In this document: positions 7,103 to 8,776 of the stretch, in pieces | How positions within the stretch are numbered: the stretch's first letter is position 1 | Layout: the number at the start of each line of letters is the position of its first letter | From: Minisyncoccota bacterium | GTDB lineage: Bacteria > Patescibacteriota > Minisyncoccia > Phycocordibacterales > UBA1006 | DNA: 8,776 nucleotides | NCBI GenBank assembly: GCA_021129535.1 | Contig: JAJOLB010000036.1 | Location: 7,502 to 16,277, forward strand | Direction: 5' to 3' | Translations under genes and position numbers: made by a program | The notes under the pieces: model-generated | The model's input: only the letters and a program-made list of their open reading frames with translations | Database searches by the model: none | Told to the model about the DNA's origin: nothing

Positions 7103-7117
7103 ATCATAAATTATGAT
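7103..7117. repeat. Palindrome between the divergent pilM and comF promoters
   Basis: A 15-bp perfect inverted repeat, ATCATAA-A-TTATGAT, with 7-bp arms around one central base. It lies midway between the divergent pilM and comF starts, touching both -10 regions. It has the size and symmetry of a small dimeric-repressor operator, but in AT-rich DNA it could also arise by chance or from back-to-back -10 sequences. Confidence 0.35.
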
Positions 7118-7122
7118 ACTAT
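7112..7122 (+). promoter_or_regulatory. Weak -10 region for comF
   Basis: Two overlapping candidates lie ahead of the comF ATG: TATGAT (7112-7117, 5 of 6 to TATAAT, ending 12 nt upstream) and TGATACTAT (7114-7122, a TGn extended form with 4 of 6, ending 7 nt upstream as for the other genes here). No convincing -35 or Shine-Dalgarno sequence is seen. Confidence 0.3.
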
Positions 7123-7128
7123 AAAAAT

Positions 7129-7746
7129 ATGAAGTTTTTTGAAGACATACTAAATATCATCTTTGTTCAAAAATATAACAAAAAAGAACTCAATATTTTG
7201 CACGAAGCACCAAAACACAGAGAGGTTTGGATTTTTTCTGTTTTTGATTATAAACAAATGAAAGTAAGAGAAATGATACGTTATCTAAAAACACGTAACG
7301 ATTTTATGCTCAAGAAAAATATTGCAAAATATATGTCAGAACATGTAATAGATTATATTTCTGATCAACAGGAACTCTCCTATTTTCTTGACCCTCTTGT
7401 TATCCCTATCCCCATTTCGAAAAAGAGATTGCGTGAACGCGGATTCAATCAAACACATTTATTAGCAAAGTATTTTGCAAAAAGTATCAATGGTATCTAT
7501 CAGAAAAATATTATAAAAAAATATACCATAACAAAAAAACAGGCTCTTATAAAAAATCGCGTTGATAGGTTTAAGAATGTAAAAGGTGTTTTCTCTATTC
7601 AAGAAAATAAAAAACATCTCGTTAAAAATAGAGATATTATTATCATAGATGATCTATCAACGACAGGCGCAACATTAATGGAAATTAAAAAAGTATTAAA
7701 GAAAAATGGGGCAAGAAATGTTATTGCAGTAACCATTGCCCATTAA
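7129..7746 (+). CDS. comF: ComF-family phosphoribosyltransferase-fold protein without zinc finger
   Basis: A 205-residue cytoplasmic protein of the ComF/ComFC family, which is needed for natural transformation in several bacteria and is thought to act on incoming single-stranded DNA. Visible family parts are FDYKQMKVREMIRYLKTRND (about 39-58), the PIPISKKRLRERGFNQTHLLAK block (93-114), and the PRPP-binding loop IIIIDDLSTTGAT (170-182). The usual N-terminal four-cysteine zinc finger is missing: residues 1-38 contain no cysteine, nor does the rest of the protein. The N-terminus is nevertheless not obviously truncated, since about 38 residues precede the FDY motif. It is the only clear plus-strand gene, divergent from pilM and convergent with rlmH with a 51-nt gap. 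Its place beside the pilus cluster suggests a role in DNA uptake, but general phosphoribosyltransferase activity cannot be excluded. Confidence 0.9.
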   Translation: MKFFEDILNIIFVQKYNKKELNILHEAPKHREVWIFSVFDYKQMKVREMIRYLKTRNDFMLKKNIAKYMSEHVIDYISDQQELSYFLDPLVIPIPISKKRLRERGFNQTHLLAKYFAKSINGIYQKNIIKKYTITKKQALIKNRVDRFKNVKGVFSIQENKKHLVKNRDIIIIDDLSTTGATLMEIKKVLKKNGARNVIAVTIAH

Positions 7747-7797
7747 AATGTACATTATTTGCTTTACTAATTTTTTTCAGAAAAACAAATATGGCTT

Positions 7798-8229
7798 TTA
7801 CTCTCTATGATATGGATGACCTGCACTTATTAATAATGAACGATACAATGTTTCCATCAATAGCATCATTGCAACGTCATGAGGGAAAGTCAGTTCAGAC
7901 ATTGACCAAACATAGTCTGCCCTATTTCGAATTCCAGAAACATGACCATCAGGTCCACCAATAATAAAACATAAGTTTTGTGACTGGTTTTTCTTTTGCT
8001 CTAAAAAATTGGCAAGCTTTTGTGATGAAAATGATTTTCCATTTTCATCCAACAATACAACGAATTTTTTATCACAAAGTTTCAAGATTTTTTCTGTGGT
8101 TTTTTTATCTTCTTTTACATGCACCATCTCAACATCAGCAAATCGAGAAATACGCTTTAAATATTCTGCAATTCCCTGTTTTGCAAATGATAAATTTGGT
8201 GAGCCAACGGTGAGTATAGTCATTTTCAT
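7798..8229 (-). CDS. rlmH: 23S rRNA (pseudouridine-1915 N3)-methyltransferase RlmH
   Basis: A 143-residue SPOUT-class (trefoil-knot) enzyme that in characterised bacteria methylates N3 of pseudouridine 1915 in helix 69 of 23S rRNA using S-adenosylmethionine, acting on the assembled ribosome as a homodimer. The N-terminus MKMTILTVGSPNLSFAKQGI and EYLKRISRF fit the family. The cofactor knot shows FIIGGPDG at 88-95, MSELTFPHD at 110-118, and the C-terminal substrate and dimer tail METLYRSLLISAGHPYHRE at 125-143. Length is slightly under the usual 155-159. One oddity is that the residue four after the LTFPH histidine, Arg in the Escherichia coli and Staphylococcus sequences I recall, is Met121 here. 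The first of two close ATGs (8229 rather than 8223) is chosen because a -10-like TATAGT ends 7 nt before it. Convergent with comF, and behind a terminator that isolates it from the upstream small gene. Confidence 0.95.
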   Translation of the reverse strand: MKMTILTVGSPNLSFAKQGIAEYLKRISRFADVEMVHVKEDKKTTEKILKLCDKKFVVLLDENGKSFSSQKLANFLEQKKNQSQNLCFIIGGPDGHVSGIRNRADYVWSMSELTFPHDVAMMLLMETLYRSLLISAGHPYHRE

Positions 8230-8235
8230 AATTAG

Positions 8236-8241
8236 ACTATA
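8236..8241 (-). promoter_or_regulatory. -10 element for rlmH
   Basis: Minus-strand TATAGT (5 of 6 to TATAAT) ends 7 nt before the rlmH ATG. The -35 position falls in the upstream terminator hairpin and gives no match. The reasons for calling it are the spacing shared with the other genes and the terminator just upstream, which makes a separate promoter necessary. Confidence 0.4.
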
Positions 8242-8249
8242 TCAGAAAT

Positions 8250-8276
8250 AAAAAAAAGACCTCACAGGTCTTTTTT
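8250..8276 (-). terminator. Rho-independent terminator between the 72-residue gene and rlmH
   Basis: Perfect 11-bp inverted repeat AAAAAAGACCT / AGGTCTTTTTT (8252-8262 and 8266-8276) with a 3-nt loop, followed by a run of eight T on the minus strand. It starts 3 nt past the stop of the upstream small gene. This is the cleanest terminator in the window; the A/T symmetry would let it work in both directions. Confidence 0.8.
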
Positions 8277-8279
8277 ATT

Positions 8280-8498
8280 CTACAGAATATCTTCTTCAAA
8301 ATTTTCTGGCTCCAGTTCCATTAGTTCAATTTCTTCCGGGCTTAATACGGTTTCATCAAAGTTAGTTTTTGGACTATCTTTTCTAGATGTCATTATGATA
8401 ATAATGATACAAATGATTATCATCATAATCATTATAAAGTTTGCTTGTTTTTTGTTTTTTGCTATCCCTTTGTTTTTTAAGAATTTTTCTATACTCAT
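8280..8498 (-). CDS. Small single-span membrane protein, function unknown
   Basis: A 72-residue protein I do not recognise. It has a basic N-terminus (IEKFLKNKGIAKNKKQ, 3-18), one very hydrophobic Ile/Met-rich span at about 19-37, then an acidic tail (LSPEEIELMELEPENFEEDIL, about 52-72). The positive-inside rule predicts the N-terminus in the cytoplasm and the acidic tail outside. It is likely real rather than random: it fills the space between the MscS-type gene and a strong terminator placed 3 nt after its stop, its ATG comes 16 nt after the upstream stop, and the basic-hydrophobic-acidic layout is typical of real small membrane proteins. It is probably cotranscribed with the upstream channel gene, but a weak TAAACT ending 7 nt before the ATG could give it its own start. 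A link to the channel is only suggested by adjacency. Confidence 0.7.
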   Translation of the reverse strand: MSIEKFLKNKGIAKNKKQANFIMIMMIIICIIIIIMTSRKDSPKTNFDETVLSPEEIELMELEPENFEEDIL

Positions 8499-8514
8499 GT
8501 TGTTAGTTTAATTA

Positions 8515-8776
8515 CTATTTTTTATAATTATGTAAAACCATATGTGGATATGGAATTTCAATATTTGCATCATCAAGTGCAATTTTTGATTGCTCTAAAA
8601 TATCACTATATACTGTCCAATAATGCTCTGGTTTTGCCCATGGGTGAACCGATAAATTAACTGATGAATCGGCAAGTTCTGTTATCAAAATTGACGGTTC
8701 TGGATTTTGTAAAACTAGTGCATGATTTTTCATAACCTTTATTAAAACTTCTTTTGTTTTTTTCAAATCTGAATCA
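8515..8776 (-). CDS. MscS-family mechanosensitive channel, C-terminal fragment
   Basis: The reading frame is open to the window edge, so only the last 86 or so residues of the protein are visible and the start lies outside. The segment matches the C-terminal cytoplasmic alpha/beta domain of MscS-type small-conductance channels. A helix like the Y-x-x-D-x-x-K-x-x-x-x-I linker is seen as DLKKTKEVLIKVMKNHALVL, then NPEPSILITELADSSVNLSV, HPWAKPEHYWTVYSDILEQS, and the closing ANIEIPYPHMVLH. In the family this domain forms the ribs of the heptameric cytoplasmic cage, and the channel opens under membrane tension to release solutes during osmotic downshock. The transmembrane and pore part cannot be checked. 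A TTG at 8766 could be read as an internal start but is simply Leu in the open frame. It ends with TAG, 16 nt before the next small gene. Confidence 0.9.
   Translation of the reverse strand, partial: DSDLKKTKEVLIKVMKNHALVLQNPEPSILITELADSSVNLSVHPWAKPEHYWTVYSDILEQSKIALDDANIEIPYPHMVLHNYKK

Noticed and set aside
7771..7785. T7-CAG-A5 symmetry in the comF-rlmH convergent gap as a terminator
   Set aside because: The loop would be about one base and the stem nearly pure A-T, so no stable hairpin is expected. I see no other terminator in this 51-nt gap.
7980..8251. Two plus-strand open frames across rlmH
   Set aside because: They lie wholly or almost wholly antisense to a well-supported RlmH gene and show no family-like sequence or promoter.
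8412..8433. Inverted repeat with 9-bp arms (8412-8420 and 8425-8433), resembling a regulatory hairpin
   Set aside because: It lies inside the membrane span of the 72-residue gene and is explained by runs of Ile and Met codons (ATT, ATC, ATA, ATG).
1..8776. CRISPR arrays, tRNA or rRNA genes, insertion sequences, phage or defence genes
   Set aside because: I looked for spaced direct repeats, tRNA-like arms, transposase motifs and terminal repeats and saw none; coding sequence accounts for nearly the whole window.

Overview
This is an AT-rich window (roughly one-third G+C by eye) that is almost entirely coding. Its gene set and divergence pattern point to a Candidate Phyla Radiation (Patescibacteria) genome, probably of the Parcubacteria/Paceibacteria type. 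The evidence is a type IV pilus (T4P) cluster with cytoplasmic and inner-membrane parts but no PilQ secretin, short intergenic gaps, no recognisable Shine-Dalgarno sequences, and short divergent versions of the housekeeping proteins. Stops are TAA or TAG only, and all frames read cleanly under the standard code, so a UGA-Gly (Gracilibacteria/Absconditabacteria) code is not supported. The phylum call is inference from protein character, not from a marker gene.

Layout. Positions 49-7086, all on the minus strand, carry the T4P machine in transcription order: pilM (7086-5971), a PilN-like protein (5921-5229), a PilO-like protein (5224-4667), a short membrane-anchored PilP-position protein (4659-4162), the extension ATPase pilB (4106-2391), the retraction ATPase pilT (2384-1323) and the platform protein pilC (1257-49). 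Hairpin terminators follow the PilP-like gene, pilT and pilC, and -10-like elements precede pilM, pilN, pilB and pilC. I therefore infer about four units: pilM, pilN-O-P, pilB-T and pilC. Pilins and prepilin peptidase are not in the window. Divergent from pilM is comF (7129-7746, plus strand), a phosphoribosyltransferase-fold protein linked to natural transformation. Convergent with it is rlmH (8229-7798), the 23S rRNA pseudouridine-1915 methyltransferase. Upstream of rlmH lie a 72-residue single-span membrane protein of unknown function (8498-8280) and the C-terminal end of an MscS-type mechanosensitive channel cut by the window edge (8776-8515).

How it fits together. PilM, N, O and the PilP-like protein would form the alignment complex joining the cytoplasmic motor (PilB, PilT) and PilC to the envelope-spanning part. 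ComF beside them suggests that the pilus may serve DNA uptake, although no ComEA or ComEC is seen.

The most notable pattern is regulatory. Nearly every transcription-unit head has a -10-like hexamer ending 7-9 nt before the ATG, with no Shine-Dalgarno sequence, as expected for leaderless mRNAs. In three gaps the terminator of one gene is packed directly against the promoter of the next. Other oddities are the loss of zinc-binding cysteines in both PilB and ComF, changed motif residues in PilT and RlmH, and a palindrome midway between the pilM and comF starts. I see no wholly unknown multi-gene system here. No intergenic gap reaches 300 bases.
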